Source of the DNA: Streptomyces cellostaticus | GTDB taxonomy: Bacteria > Actinomycetota > Actinomycetes > Streptomycetales > Streptomycetaceae | Direction: 5' to 3' | Assembly (NCBI RefSeq): GCF_023630175.1 | Contig: NZ_JALLIN010000009.1 | Span: 101,888-165,887, forward strand | DNA: 64,000 nt | Shown: positions 55,659 through 64,000 of the stretch, piece by piece | Position numbering within the stretch: position 1 is the first letter of the stretch | How the letters are laid out: every line of letters begins with the position of its first letter | Made by a program: the position numbers and the translations under genes | Notes under the pieces: model-generated | Told to the model about the DNA's origin: nothing | Databases searched by the model: none | Seen by the model: the letters and a program-made list of their open reading frames with translations, nothing else

Positions 55659-55941
55659 GACGCCCACTCCTTCGGCGGTGAGGTCGGCGGACCCCGGAGC
55701 GACGGATGCGGCACCGAGTCCCGACGGCGACGCGCTTCAGAGGCCGCCGATCGGCAGGACGCCCGGCGGCTCCGGGCCATGTCGCTTCACGGCTGCGCTC
55801 CGCGGCGGCGCTGCCACGGGGCGTGTGCGTAGCCGGACAGTAGCGAAGGCGGTTCGCTGAGCGGAAGCCTCCGTCCAGAATCCGGTCAAGACCGGATCCG
55901 GACTGCCTGTATTCGTCCCCATACGCACGTACCCCAGGCTT

Positions 55942-57741
55942 TTACCGCATGCGAGTCGCCCACTCCTGAACCTTGGCGATCCGCTGCCGGAGCTGCCCGG
56001 CCGTCGCCTCGGCGCTGGCCGGCCCCCCGCACACCCGGCGCAGCTCGGTGTGGATGACACCGTGCGGCTTGCCGCTCTGGTGGACGTAGGCGCCGACCAG
56101 GGTGTTGAGCCGCTTGCGCAGCTCCATCATCTCCTTGTGGCTGACCACGGGCCGGCGCTCGGCGGGCACTTCCAGCAGGTCGGCCTCGGTGTCCGGTTTC
56201 TTGCGGCTGTGCGCGATCTGCCGGGCCTGCCGCTTCTGCAGCAGCATCTGCACCTGGTCGGGTTCCAGCAGGCCGGGGATGCCGAGGTAGTCCTGCTCCT
56301 CCTCGCTGCCCGGGTGGGCCTGCATGCCGAACTCGGCGCCGTCGTAGAGGACCCGGTCGAAGACGGCCTCGGACTCCAGCGCCTCGAAGGAGAACTGCTC
56401 CTGCTCGCCGGTGTCCTCGTCCTGCTCCTTGTTCGCCTCCTCCATCTCCTTCTCGGATTCGGCGTACGGGTCCTCCTCGCCCTCCTTCTTGGGCTTGTCG
56501 AGGGCGTGGTCGCGTTCCTTCTCCATCTCGTTGGCGAAGGTCAGCAGGTCCGGGACGGTCGGCAGGAACACGGACGCGGTCTCGCCGCGGCGCCGGGACC
56601 GCACGAAACGGCCGACGGCCTGGGCGAAGAACAGCGGGGTCGAGATGGTGGTGGCGTACACCCCGACCGCGAGCCGGGGCACGTCGACGCCCTCGGACAC
56701 CATGCGGACCGCGACCATCCAGCGGTCCGAGCCGCCGCTGAAGTCGTCGATCCGCTGCGAGGCGCCGGCGTCGTCGGAGAGCACGAGGGTCGCCTTCGTG
56801 CCGGTGATCTCCCGGATGAGTTTGGCGTAGGCGCGGGCGGAGTCCTGGTCGGAGGCGATGACCAGGGCGCCGGCGTCCGGGATGGCCTTCCTGACCTCGG
56901 TGAGCCGCTGGTCGGCGGCGCGCAGCACGCTGGGCATCCACTCCCCGCGCGGATCGAGGGCGGTGCGCCAGGCCTGGCTGACCGCGTCCTTGGTCATCGG
57001 CTCGCCCAGCCGGGCGGCGATCTCGTCGCCGGCCTTCGTGCGCCAGCGCATGTTGCCGCTGTAGGAGAGGAAGATGACGGGCCGGACGACGTGGTCGGCG
57101 AGGGCGTTGCCGTAGCCGTAGGTGTAGTCGGCGGCGGAGCGGCGGATCCCGTCCTGTCCCTCCGCGTACGTGACGAAGGGGATCGGGTTGGTGTCGGACC
57201 GGAACGGCGTACCGGTCAGCGCGAGCCGCCGGGTCGCGGGCTCGAACGCCTCCAGGCAGGCCTCGCCCCAGGACTTGGAGTCACCGGCGTGGTGGATCTC
57301 GTCGAGGATCACCAGTGTCTTGCGCTGCTCGACGCGGTTGCGGTGCAGCATCGGGCGGACGCCGACGCCCGCGTAGGTGACCGCGACGCCGTGGTAGTCC
57401 TTGCCGAGCGGGCCGGCGCTGTACTCGGGGTCGAGCTTGATGCCTATCCGGGCCGCGGCCTCCGCCCACTGCTTCTTGAGGTGCTCGGTCGGCGCGACGA
57501 CGGTCACCTGCTGCACGACGTGGTGGTGCAGCAGCCAGGAGGCGAGGGTCAGCGCGAAGGTCGTCTTGCCGGCGCCGGGCGTGGCCACCGCGAGGAAGTC
57601 ACGCGGCTGCTCCTGGATGTACTTCTCCATCGCCCCCTGCTGCCAGGCACGCAGCTTGCTGGCGGTGCCCCAGGGGGCACGGCCGGGGAAGGCGGGCGAG
57701 AGGTGGTGCGAGTGCGCGGAGGAAGCGGCGGTGGTAGTCAC
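55942..57741 (-). CDS. Superfamily 2 DEAD/DEAH helicase (XPB-like)
   Basis: A 599-residue helicase from GTG 57741. Walker A is PGAGKTT near 55-61, the DEAH-type box is LVILDEIHHAG near 143, and motif III is ALTGTPFRSD. The second helicase domain has VRMVSEGVDVPRLAVGVYATTISTPLFFAQAVGRFVR, with the arginine-finger motif. A charged insertion near 400-440 (KPKKEGEEDPYAESEKEMEE) and an extra C-terminal helical region are present. It resembles the actinobacterial XPB/Rad25-like group used in DNA repair or transcription. The exact task is unknown. Confidence 0.9.
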   Translation of the reverse strand: MTTTAASSAHSHHLSPAFPGRAPWGTASKLRAWQQGAMEKYIQEQPRDFLAVATPGAGKTTFALTLASWLLHHHVVQQVTVVAPTEHLKKQWAEAAARIGIKLDPEYSAGPLGKDYHGVAVTYAGVGVRPMLHRNRVEQRKTLVILDEIHHAGDSKSWGEACLEAFEPATRRLALTGTPFRSDTNPIPFVTYAEGQDGIRRSAADYTYGYGNALADHVVRPVIFLSYSGNMRWRTKAGDEIAARLGEPMTKDAVSQAWRTALDPRGEWMPSVLRAADQRLTEVRKAIPDAGALVIASDQDSARAYAKLIREITGTKATLVLSDDAGASQRIDDFSGGSDRWMVAVRMVSEGVDVPRLAVGVYATTISTPLFFAQAVGRFVRSRRRGETASVFLPTVPDLLTFANEMEKERDHALDKPKKEGEEDPYAESEKEMEEANKEQDEDTGEQEQFSFEALESEAVFDRVLYDGAEFGMQAHPGSEEEQDYLGIPGLLEPDQVQMLLQKRQARQIAHSRKKPDTEADLLEVPAERRPVVSHKEMMELRKRLNTLVGAYVHQSGKPHGVIHTELRRVCGGPASAEATAGQLRQRIAKVQEWATRMR

Positions 57742-57890
57742 GGTCTCCGTGGGTCAAGGGGTGGGACGGCTCGGCTGCGTACGACGACCGGGCCACCCTA
57801 CCGGCGGCCCGGCGACGCCCACGCGCGAACGGAGCCGGGTCGCCCGCGGGTGCGACTCACATCACAGTCGGGGCGCGGTGCCGCACGGTG

Positions 57891-59333
57891 TCACTCGGGG
57901 GACCGCAGCCGCCGCGTCACCCACGCACCCACCAGTGCCACCGCCGCCATCGGCAGGAAGACGGCGGCGAAGGCGGCGGAGTGGGAACCGCCGGTCGCCG
58001 CGGTCGACGCGGCCGCCGCGTCCCCGCCGCCCAGGGCCGAGAAGGCCGCGCCGGTCGCCGCGAGCAGGACGACGTTGGACAGGGCGTCGGAGATCTGGAG
58101 CGCCGCCGAGTTGGCACCGGCGTCCCTCGGCGCGGAGAGCTTGAGCAGCAGCACGCTGGTGGAGGAGATCACCAGCCCCATGCCGAAGCAGCCGAAACCC
58201 CAGGCGACGGCGACGCTCCAGACGGGGACGGAGGGCAGCAGCACGCCCGGCGCGGTGACGATCGCGGCGGCGACCAGCGCCATGCCCGCCGTCATCAGCC
58301 GTTCCCGGTAGGGCTCCACGCGGGGCCGCGACTGCACCCACGAGCCCAGCGCCCAGGTGACCCCGCCGGCCGCCAGCGAGAACCCGGCGAGCGTCGGCGA
58401 CAGCCCCCGCTGGGTGACCAGCATCAGCGGGACGAAGGACTCGGCGGCGATGAAGGACCCGGCGGACAGTCCGCGCAGCAGCACGACGGACGGCAGACCG
58501 CGCACCGCACGGTAGGTGCCGCGCGGAAGCAGCCCCAGCACGGCGGGGACGAGCAGCGCCGCACCGGCGAGACCGGGGACCAGCGAGAGCCATCGCAGGT
58601 CCTGGGCGGCGTACTGCAGGAGTCCCGCGCCGAGGGAGATCGCGAGGGCGAGCCGGATGCGGCGCCGGTCGAAGGAGGCGGCGCCGTCGGCGCCGTCCAC
58701 GGGGCCCGCCGCCCGGACCCGTATCTGCGGCAGTGCCAGCACGAGCGGGAGGACGACCAGGGCGGGTATGCCGAGGAAGACCCAGCGCCAGCCGAGGTGC
58801 TCGGTGACGGCGCCCGCGGCGAGCGGGCCGACGATGGACGGTACGACCCACCCCGCGGCGAACGACGCCATGATCGCGGGCCGCAGCCGCTCGGGATAGG
58901 CCCGCCCGACGACGACGTACAGCGCCACGATGACCAGCCCGCCGCCGAGACCCTGTACGGCCCGCCCCAGGACGAACACCCACATGGCACCGGCGGTCCC
59001 GGCGACCACGAGTCCGGCGGCGAAGGCGGCGATGCCCGTGGTCAGCGCGCCGAGCGGGCCGCTCCGGTCGGACCACTGGCCGGCGAGCACCATGCCGAAC
59101 AGGCTGGTGGTGAAGTACGCGGAGAACGCGAACGCGTACAGCGCCACCCCGTGCAGCTCGCGTGCGGCAACGGGCATCGCGGTCCCGACTGCGGTCGCCT
59201 CGAAGGCGATGAGGCACACGACGGAGACGATCCCGACACTGAGCGCCCGGCGGTCCCGGCTCAGCACACCACCGCCGTCCTTCTCGGCGGCGTCGGCCGG
59301 CACAGCGGTGTCACGGGACTCGAGGGCACTCAT
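57891..59333 (-). CDS. MFS drug-efflux-type transporter
   Basis: A 480-residue membrane protein with 12 or more helices. Family marks: GQWSDRSGPLGAL after helix 2, VLGRAVQGLGGGLVIVALYVVVGRAYPERLRP in helices 4-5, and SFAAGWVVPSIVGPLAAGAVTEHLGWRWVF in the middle, the DHA-type antiporter motif C. It should export drugs or metabolites with protons. ATG at 59333 is chosen; there is no clear ribosome binding site, so the message may be leaderless or the start earlier (59354). The neighbours give no clue to the substrate. Confidence 0.88.
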   Translation of the reverse strand: MSALESRDTAVPADAAEKDGGGVLSRDRRALSVGIVSVVCLIAFEATAVGTAMPVAARELHGVALYAFAFSAYFTTSLFGMVLAGQWSDRSGPLGALTTGIAAFAAGLVVAGTAGAMWVFVLGRAVQGLGGGLVIVALYVVVGRAYPERLRPAIMASFAAGWVVPSIVGPLAAGAVTEHLGWRWVFLGIPALVVLPLVLALPQIRVRAAGPVDGADGAASFDRRRIRLALAISLGAGLLQYAAQDLRWLSLVPGLAGAALLVPAVLGLLPRGTYRAVRGLPSVVLLRGLSAGSFIAAESFVPLMLVTQRGLSPTLAGFSLAAGGVTWALGSWVQSRPRVEPYRERLMTAGMALVAAAIVTAPGVLLPSVPVWSVAVAWGFGCFGMGLVISSTSVLLLKLSAPRDAGANSAALQISDALSNVVLLAATGAAFSALGGGDAAAASTAATGGSHSAAFAAVFLPMAAVALVGAWVTRRLRSPE

Positions 59334-59555
59334 GGTCGCCAGAGTAAGGTGCACAGCCGCCTTTGACCCCTGTCGGTGGTCCCGCTCGCGCTCCGACCTT
59401 GGTCGTAGACCCCCGATCCGCGCCGGCCCCGTACCGCGTCCGCCGGGGAGTCGGCTTCGCGGGGACCCGGGCGGGTTCGGTTCCGGACGCGGCCCGCGGT
59501 TGGCGTCCCTCGACGGGCCGGACCAGCGAGCCCGGCACGATCCGGACGGGCGGCA

Positions 59556-60716
59556 CTAGAGCTCCCCGCCCGCCCCGTCCTGGAGCAGTTGGGTCCAGTA
59601 GTGCCAGGCGGTGTCCGGCAGGGTGGCCGCGGGGTCGACCGCGGTCAGGGTGTGGATCATGGCGGCGGCCAGGTGGTCGTAGGCCTGCGTGCTCAGCTCG
59701 TTCGACAGGTGTCCGTCGATGGTGCGCTCGTGGTGCAGGAGCCAGAGGGTGAACGCCAGGGTGGAGACATCGGTGTTCAGCGGGTGGAGCGTCGCCCCGG
59801 GCCCGCTGAGGGTGAGCACCGCGCCCGTTCTTCCGTCGACCACCAGGCTGTCGTCCTCGGCCAGGTGACCGAGGCGGATCAGGTGGCCGGCGTGCGCGGG
59901 CAGGGCGTCCAGGAGGTGGTCGTCGCAGTGCTCGGCGCTGAAGTACTCGGTGAGCGTCGGCAGCGGGGCGTCGGTGTCGGCGTGGAGGACGGCCGCCTCC
60001 TCCGGCAGGCCCGTCTCCCGCAGGAAGCGGCGGGTCGGCTCGTGGGTGAGCGTGGCGGGGAAGTCGACCTCCTCGAACCTGGCCACCCGGCCGTGGCCGA
60101 ACTCCTGGTCCAGCAGGCGGGCCGGAACGTCGAGGGTGAGACCGGACGTGGTGCCCGGCCCCGCGACGAGGGCCAGCGGACGGATCAGGGCCGCGGCCTT
60201 CCAGTAGGGCGGGACACGGCCGTCCGTGCCCTTCGCGAACAGCGCGAGCAGGCGGCGCGACGCCTCGGTCACCGTCCTCGGGCCGTACGTGCCCGCCAGG
60301 GACGCGAAACGGCCGCGCAGCCCCGCCAGTTCCTCCGTGACCGCGGCGAAACGCAGCAGGGTGGCCAGCGAGGGCGCGAAAGGACGCGGGGCGCCCGGGC
60401 CGGCGAGGTAGGCCGTGGTCAGCTCGCCGGTGTCGCCGTCGAGCAGGATCGACTCGCGCTCCATGCCGCCCGGGTTGAGCAGTTCGCCGATCACCAGGCG
60501 GTCGCGCAGTTCCTCCGCGAGGTGGAAGGGGCCGTCGGTGGCGTCGCCGAGGGTGCGCAGGCCGTGCGCGCGCAGCGGGGAGAAGGTCAACAGGTCGGTC
60601 TCGGCGGGCAGTCCGGGACCCGCGAGCAGCCCGCGGGTCGGCGCGTGGGCGATGTGCCGGCCCAGTTCCGCCTCGGTCAGTGTGATCGCCGGGACCCCGG
60701 CGTCGGTCGTGCTCAT
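59556..60716 (-). CDS. Double SUKH-4 domain protein
   Basis: A 386-residue soluble protein made of two similar halves. The first (residues about 10-150) has HIAHAPTRGLLAGPGLPAE and NPGGMERESILLDGDTGEL. The second (about 215-370) has TLTHEPTRRFLRETGLPEE and AEDDSLVVDGRTGAVLTLSG. Both patterns resemble the SUKH-4 family, whose members are usually immunity proteins against polymorphic or deaminase toxins. No toxin gene lies nearby, so it is either an orphan immunity protein or a derived function. ATG at 60716 is the start. Confidence 0.7.
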   Translation of the reverse strand: MSTTDAGVPAITLTEAELGRHIAHAPTRGLLAGPGLPAETDLLTFSPLRAHGLRTLGDATDGPFHLAEELRDRLVIGELLNPGGMERESILLDGDTGELTTAYLAGPGAPRPFAPSLATLLRFAAVTEELAGLRGRFASLAGTYGPRTVTEASRRLLALFAKGTDGRVPPYWKAAALIRPLALVAGPGTTSGLTLDVPARLLDQEFGHGRVARFEEVDFPATLTHEPTRRFLRETGLPEEAAVLHADTDAPLPTLTEYFSAEHCDDHLLDALPAHAGHLIRLGHLAEDDSLVVDGRTGAVLTLSGPGATLHPLNTDVSTLAFTLWLLHHERTIDGHLSNELSTQAYDHLAAAMIHTLTAVDPAATLPDTAWHYWTQLLQDGAGGEL

Positions 60717-60908
60717 CGCTCCCCCGCGATCGTCCCCGTGCGTGCCTGTGTGCGCGTCGTCGTGCGCGGTGCCCGGGCAGGTGCCCCCGACTGCTCGGCA
60801 CACTACGCCGCACCACTGACAACGGCCCTCGGCAGGAAGGACGTCAGACGGGCCGGGTCCGTTGCCCGCCCGGCCCGGGCACGGCCGCCGCCGTGCGCCG
60901 GGGTGTGG

Positions 60909-63218
60909 TCACGGGGACGTCACCACGGCCGCCTGCGGGCGGATCGGGAGACGGTTGACCGGACGGCCCGTGGCCGCCCGGACGGCGGAGGCGATCGCCG
61001 CCGGAGACGTCACCACCGGGACCGCGCTGACCGACTTCGCGCCGAAGGGCGCGACCACGTCCCGTTCCTCGACCAGCTTCACGATCCGGATGTCCGGCGC
61101 GTCCAGGGCGGTCGGCAGCGCGTACCCGGTCAGGTCGGGGTGGCGGACGAGGCCGCGCGGGGCGCGCAGGTTCTCGGTGAGGGCGATGCCCACGCCCTGG
61201 GTGACGCCCGCCTCGATACGGGCCTCGAGCTGGGCGGGGTTGAGGATCCGGCCGACGTCCTGGGCGACCGCCAGTTCCACCACCCGGACCGAGCCGATCT
61301 CGATGTCGACGTCCACCACCGCGCGGATCGCGCAGAAGGCGAGCCCCACGAAGGCGTCGCCCTGGCCGGCGGCGTCCAGCGGCTCGGTGGGGTGCGGGCG
61401 GCACTGGGCCGTGGCCCACAGTTCCTTGCCCTCCATCGCCTCGGTGACGGTGGTCGACAGCACTCCGTCGTAGGAGGTGATCTTGCCGTCCGTGATCTGG
61501 AGCAGCTCGGTGGACATGCCGAACTTGTGGGCCAGGGGCTGCAGGAGCTGGGTGCGGACCATCTTCGCCGCCCGCTCCACCGCGCCGCCCGACACCCAGG
61601 TGTGGCGGCCGCGGCAGCCCGCGCCGGCCGGCGGCTGGTCGGTGTCGACGGGGGCCACGTGCACCTCGTCGATGCCGAGCGTCTCCTGGACGATCTGGCG
61701 GGCCAGGGTGGTGAAGCCCTGGCCCGTCTCCACGGCCCCGCAGAGCACGGTGGCCACGCCGTCGTGCACCTTCACCGTCGCCGTGGAGACCTCGTCGGCG
61801 CCCTCGGCGCCGAGCATGTGCACCATGCCCAGGCCGTAGCCGACGCCCCGGCGCACCGCGCCCGGCTCGCCCGCGCCCTCGGGGCCGCCGGGCAGCAGCC
61901 ACTCCTCCTCGGGGGTGTCCACGGGCAGCTCGGGCAGCGGGAAGTCACGGACCGCCTGCAGGAGTTCGGCCACCGGGGCCGGGCAGGTCACGGTCTGCCC
62001 GATGGGCAGGACGTCGCCGGTCGCGAGGGCGTTGCGCAGGCGCAGCTCGGCCGGGTCCAGGCCGAGTTTCCTCGCCAGCTTGTCCATCTGCGCCTCGTAG
62101 GCGGCGCAGACCTGCATGGCGCCCTCTCCGCGCACGTGGCCGGAGGGCGGGTTGTTGGTGCGCACGGCCCAGCCCTCGATGAAGGCGTTCGGGACGACGT
62201 AGGGGCCGCACGCGAAGGAGACCGCGGCGGCGAGGGCCTCGGCGGAGGTGTCCGCGTAGGCGCCCGCGTCGAGCAGGATCTGCGCCTCCACCTTCACCAG
62301 CCTGCCGTCGGCGTCCGCGTGGTGGCGGTAGCGCAGCAGGGTGGGGTGGCGGTGGGCGTGTCCGAGGAAGGACTCCTCGCGGGTGGCCGTGAGCTTCACC
62401 GGGCAGCCGGTCTTCAGGGCGAGCAGACCGAGCGGGAGCTGGAAGCCCTGGTCCTCGCGGTCGGCCGTGGCGCCGGGGACCCCGGTGACGACGATCCTCA
62501 CCCGATCCGGGGACAGGCCGTAGCAGGCGGCGGCCGTGTTGCGGTCGGTGTGCGGGTCGGTGGAGGCGAGGTACAGCTCCACACCGCCGTCGGGCCGCGG
62601 CACCGCGAGGCCGGCCTCGGCTCCGATGGGGGCCGGGTCCTGGCGGCCGATGCGGTACTGGCCCTCGACGACGACCTCGCCGGCCGCCTCCGGGTCGCCG
62701 TGGTGCAACGGGATGTGCCGGATCAGGTTGCCGTCCGGGTGCAGCGGCGCGGCCTCGAAGGAGTGCTCGGGGTCGGTGACCGGGTCGAGCACCTCGTACT
62801 CGACGATGACGGCCGCGGCCGCCATCCGCGCGGTGTCGGGGTGGTCGGCGGCGACGGCGGCGATGGGCTCGCCGTGGTGCCGCACGACCTCGGAGGCGAA
62901 CACCGGGCGGTCCGGCGTGCCCCGGCCGTGGCGGGGGGTGCCGGGGATGTCGTCGTGGGTGACGACGGCGTGCACGCCGGGCATCTCCCGCGCGTGGGTG
63001 GTGTCGATGGAGACGATGCGCGCGTGCGCGTGCGGGGAGCGCAGCACGGCGGCCCACAGCAGTCCCTCGGCCCACAGGTCGGCCGCGTAGGGGAAGGTGC
63101 CCTCGGTCTTGGCGCGGGCGTCGGCGTGCGGCAGCGAGGCGCCGAGGCCGTGCGGCGGCTCGGGCTCGGCGGCGGGTGCCGCCGTGGCGGCGGTCGCGGT
63201 GGCGGCTTCGTCGGTCAC
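60909..63218 (-). CDS. Xanthine dehydrogenase-family molybdopterin subunit
   Basis: A 769-residue large subunit from GTG 63218, six bases after GGAGG and overlapping the upstream 2Fe-2S gene by four bases. The N-terminal aldehyde oxidase domain has LPHADARAKTEGTFPYAADL; cofactor-binding segments include LLDAGAYADTSAEALAAAVSFACGPY and VETGQGFTTLARQIVQETLG. At the active site, the usual GxGE glutamate is missing: the segment reads GAKSVSAVPVVTSP. That residue starts hydroxylation in known enzymes, so either this protein uses a different mechanism or substrate, or it is inactive. Confidence 0.86.
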   Translation of the reverse strand: MTDEAATATAATAAPAAEPEPPHGLGASLPHADARAKTEGTFPYAADLWAEGLLWAAVLRSPHAHARIVSIDTTHAREMPGVHAVVTHDDIPGTPRHGRGTPDRPVFASEVVRHHGEPIAAVAADHPDTARMAAAAVIVEYEVLDPVTDPEHSFEAAPLHPDGNLIRHIPLHHGDPEAAGEVVVEGQYRIGRQDPAPIGAEAGLAVPRPDGGVELYLASTDPHTDRNTAAACYGLSPDRVRIVVTGVPGATADREDQGFQLPLGLLALKTGCPVKLTATREESFLGHAHRHPTLLRYRHHADADGRLVKVEAQILLDAGAYADTSAEALAAAVSFACGPYVVPNAFIEGWAVRTNNPPSGHVRGEGAMQVCAAYEAQMDKLARKLGLDPAELRLRNALATGDVLPIGQTVTCPAPVAELLQAVRDFPLPELPVDTPEEEWLLPGGPEGAGEPGAVRRGVGYGLGMVHMLGAEGADEVSTATVKVHDGVATVLCGAVETGQGFTTLARQIVQETLGIDEVHVAPVDTDQPPAGAGCRGRHTWVSGGAVERAAKMVRTQLLQPLAHKFGMSTELLQITDGKITSYDGVLSTTVTEAMEGKELWATAQCRPHPTEPLDAAGQGDAFVGLAFCAIRAVVDVDIEIGSVRVVELAVAQDVGRILNPAQLEARIEAGVTQGVGIALTENLRAPRGLVRHPDLTGYALPTALDAPDIRIVKLVEERDVVAPFGAKSVSAVPVVTSPAAIASAVRAATGRPVNRLPIRPQAAVVTSP

Positions 63219-64000
63219 GCCTGGCCTCCGTCCTGGCCGTACTGCTGGTCGTGCGGTTCCGGTGCGCCGAAGGCGGTGGGGCTGCCGAAGAGCCCCGGTG
63301 ACTCGAAGGCCGCCGGGTTGACGCCGCCGGCGCCGGGACCCGCCTGGTGCGGGATGCGCGCCTCCTCGGTGTCCGGCCCGTCGCCGTCGGCGGTGTGCGC
63401 CTCGCGCTCGGCGACGACCTCCTTGACGGCGTCCAGGACGCCCCGGTAGCCGGAGCAGCGGCACAGGTTGCCGCACAGGGCCTGGCGGGTCTCCAGCTCG
63501 GTCGGCGCGGGGTTGCCCTCGAGGAGGTCGTGCAGGGTCATCGCCATGCCGGGCACGCAGAAGCCGCACTGCACGGCGCCGCACCGGGCGAGCGCGCGCT
63601 GCACGTCGGAGGGCCGCCCGTCGGCGGCCAGGCCCTCGACGGTGCGCACCTCGCTGCCGGCCGCGGTGACGGCCGGGACCAGGCACGATGCCACCAGGCG
63701 GCCGTCGACCTGCACGTTGCAGGCGCCGCACTCGCCCTGCGAGCAGCCGTCCTTGGCCCCGGCGAGACCGAGCCGCTCGCGCAGGACGTACAGCAGGGAC
63801 TCGCCGATCCAGGCGTCGGTGACGGGCCGGTCGGTTCCGTTGACCCGCAGGACGTAGGCGGCGAGGGGGTGGTCGTCGTGCGCCGGGAGGGCGGCGGGGT
63901 CGTCGTCGGGCGCTTCGTCGTGGTCCGGGGTCCGGGCCGCCGGGCCGCCGTCGGCCGCCGCGTCCTCGGGCGCCGTCGCGGGTGCCCCGTCCCGCGGCGC
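63215..64000 (-). CDS. [2Fe-2S] subunit of a molybdenum hydroxylase, partial
   Basis: The frame is open to the right edge, so the N-terminus is not seen; 261 residues are visible. A Pro/Ala/Asp-rich low-complexity stretch comes first. The plant-ferredoxin-type domain follows (KDGCSQGECGACNVQVDG with its Cys ligands), then the second [2Fe-2S] domain (CGAVQCGFCVPGMAMT and LCGNLCRCSGYRG). A tail of about 60 residues after that is unusual and Gly/Pro/Phe-rich. It passes electrons from the molybdenum subunit encoded directly downstream. The FAD subunit, if separate, should lie beyond the window. Confidence 0.92.
   Translation of the reverse strand, partial: APRDGAPATAPEDAAADGGPAARTPDHDEAPDDDPAALPAHDDHPLAAYVLRVNGTDRPVTDAWIGESLLYVLRERLGLAGAKDGCSQGECGACNVQVDGRLVASCLVPAVTAAGSEVRTVEGLAADGRPSDVQRALARCGAVQCGFCVPGMAMTLHDLLEGNPAPTELETRQALCGNLCRCSGYRGVLDAVKEVVAEREAHTADGDGPDTEEARIPHQAGPGAGGVNPAAFESPGLFGSPTAFGAPEPHDQQYGQDGGQA

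Noticed and set aside
59589..63449. Frame of almost 1300 codons on the plus strand across the SUKH and molybdenum genes
   Set aside because: It spans two real minus-strand genes and an intergenic gap, has shadow-type composition and no ribosome binding site.

Overview
The window is chromosomal DNA of a Streptomyces-type actinomycete. The grounds are very high GC content with strong GC bias at third codon positions, frequent GTG starts behind GGAGG-type ribosome binding sites, a SsgA-like sporulation protein, DasR-type dre operators in front of N-acetylglucosamine PTS permeases, and several Streptomyces-typical families (DUF2017 beside ClpS, DUF2510/RDD proteins, DUF3618, DUF2267). From memory the gene order resembles the S. 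coelicolor nagE2 to hppD neighbourhood, but no search was run. It looks like ordinary core chromosome. I see no insertion sequence, prophage, integrase or CRISPR array.

Layout. 1-6.0 kb: end of a SEC-C protein, a palindromic intergenic repeat, a DUF3592 membrane protein, a large PLD-helicase-DUF3427 protein and a membrane Ser/Thr kinase. 6.5-14.4 kb: small conserved proteins, an Hsp20 chaperone with a clear promoter, a secreted SGNH hydrolase, DUF445 and MFS proteins, rdgB and tRNA-Leu(UAG). 14.5-24.7 kb: exported proteins, bcp, an orphan GroES-like protein, a guanidine-III riboswitch with its SMR exporter, a class A penicillin-binding protein and a three-gene ABC-2 exporter. 25-41.5 kb: rph, the GlcNAc PTS genes nagF/nagE1/nagE2, a cAMP-phosphodiesterase-like metallohydrolase, a membrane PemK/MazF-like protein, cysM-cysO with a 31-codon leader peptide, mec, an amino-acid permease, DUF2017-clpS, pncB-pncA and a secreted M6 metalloprotease. 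41.9-53.7 kb: RDD proteins, ssgG, a GlcD-type oxidase, a TPR protein, hppD with a divergent Lrp regulator, and a complete OpuC/ProU-type osmolyte transporter. 54-64 kb: a Lon-like S16 protein, an IclR regulator, a second helicase, an MFS pump, an orphan double-SUKH-4 protein and the large subunit plus partial 2Fe-2S subunit of a xanthine dehydrogenase-family enzyme.

How genes work together. NagF (IIB) with NagE1/NagE2 (IIC) imports GlcNAc and is set up for DasR control. Mec, CysO and CysM form the sulfur-carrier route to cysteine, apparently under a cysteine-reading leader peptide. PncB and PncA salvage nicotinamide and nicotinate to NAD. The riboswitch should turn on guanidinium export. The order pncB-clpS-DUF2017-mec-cysO-cysM-metallohydrolase-rph-rdgB matches a conserved actinobacterial block known from mycobacteria, opened here by inserted genes.
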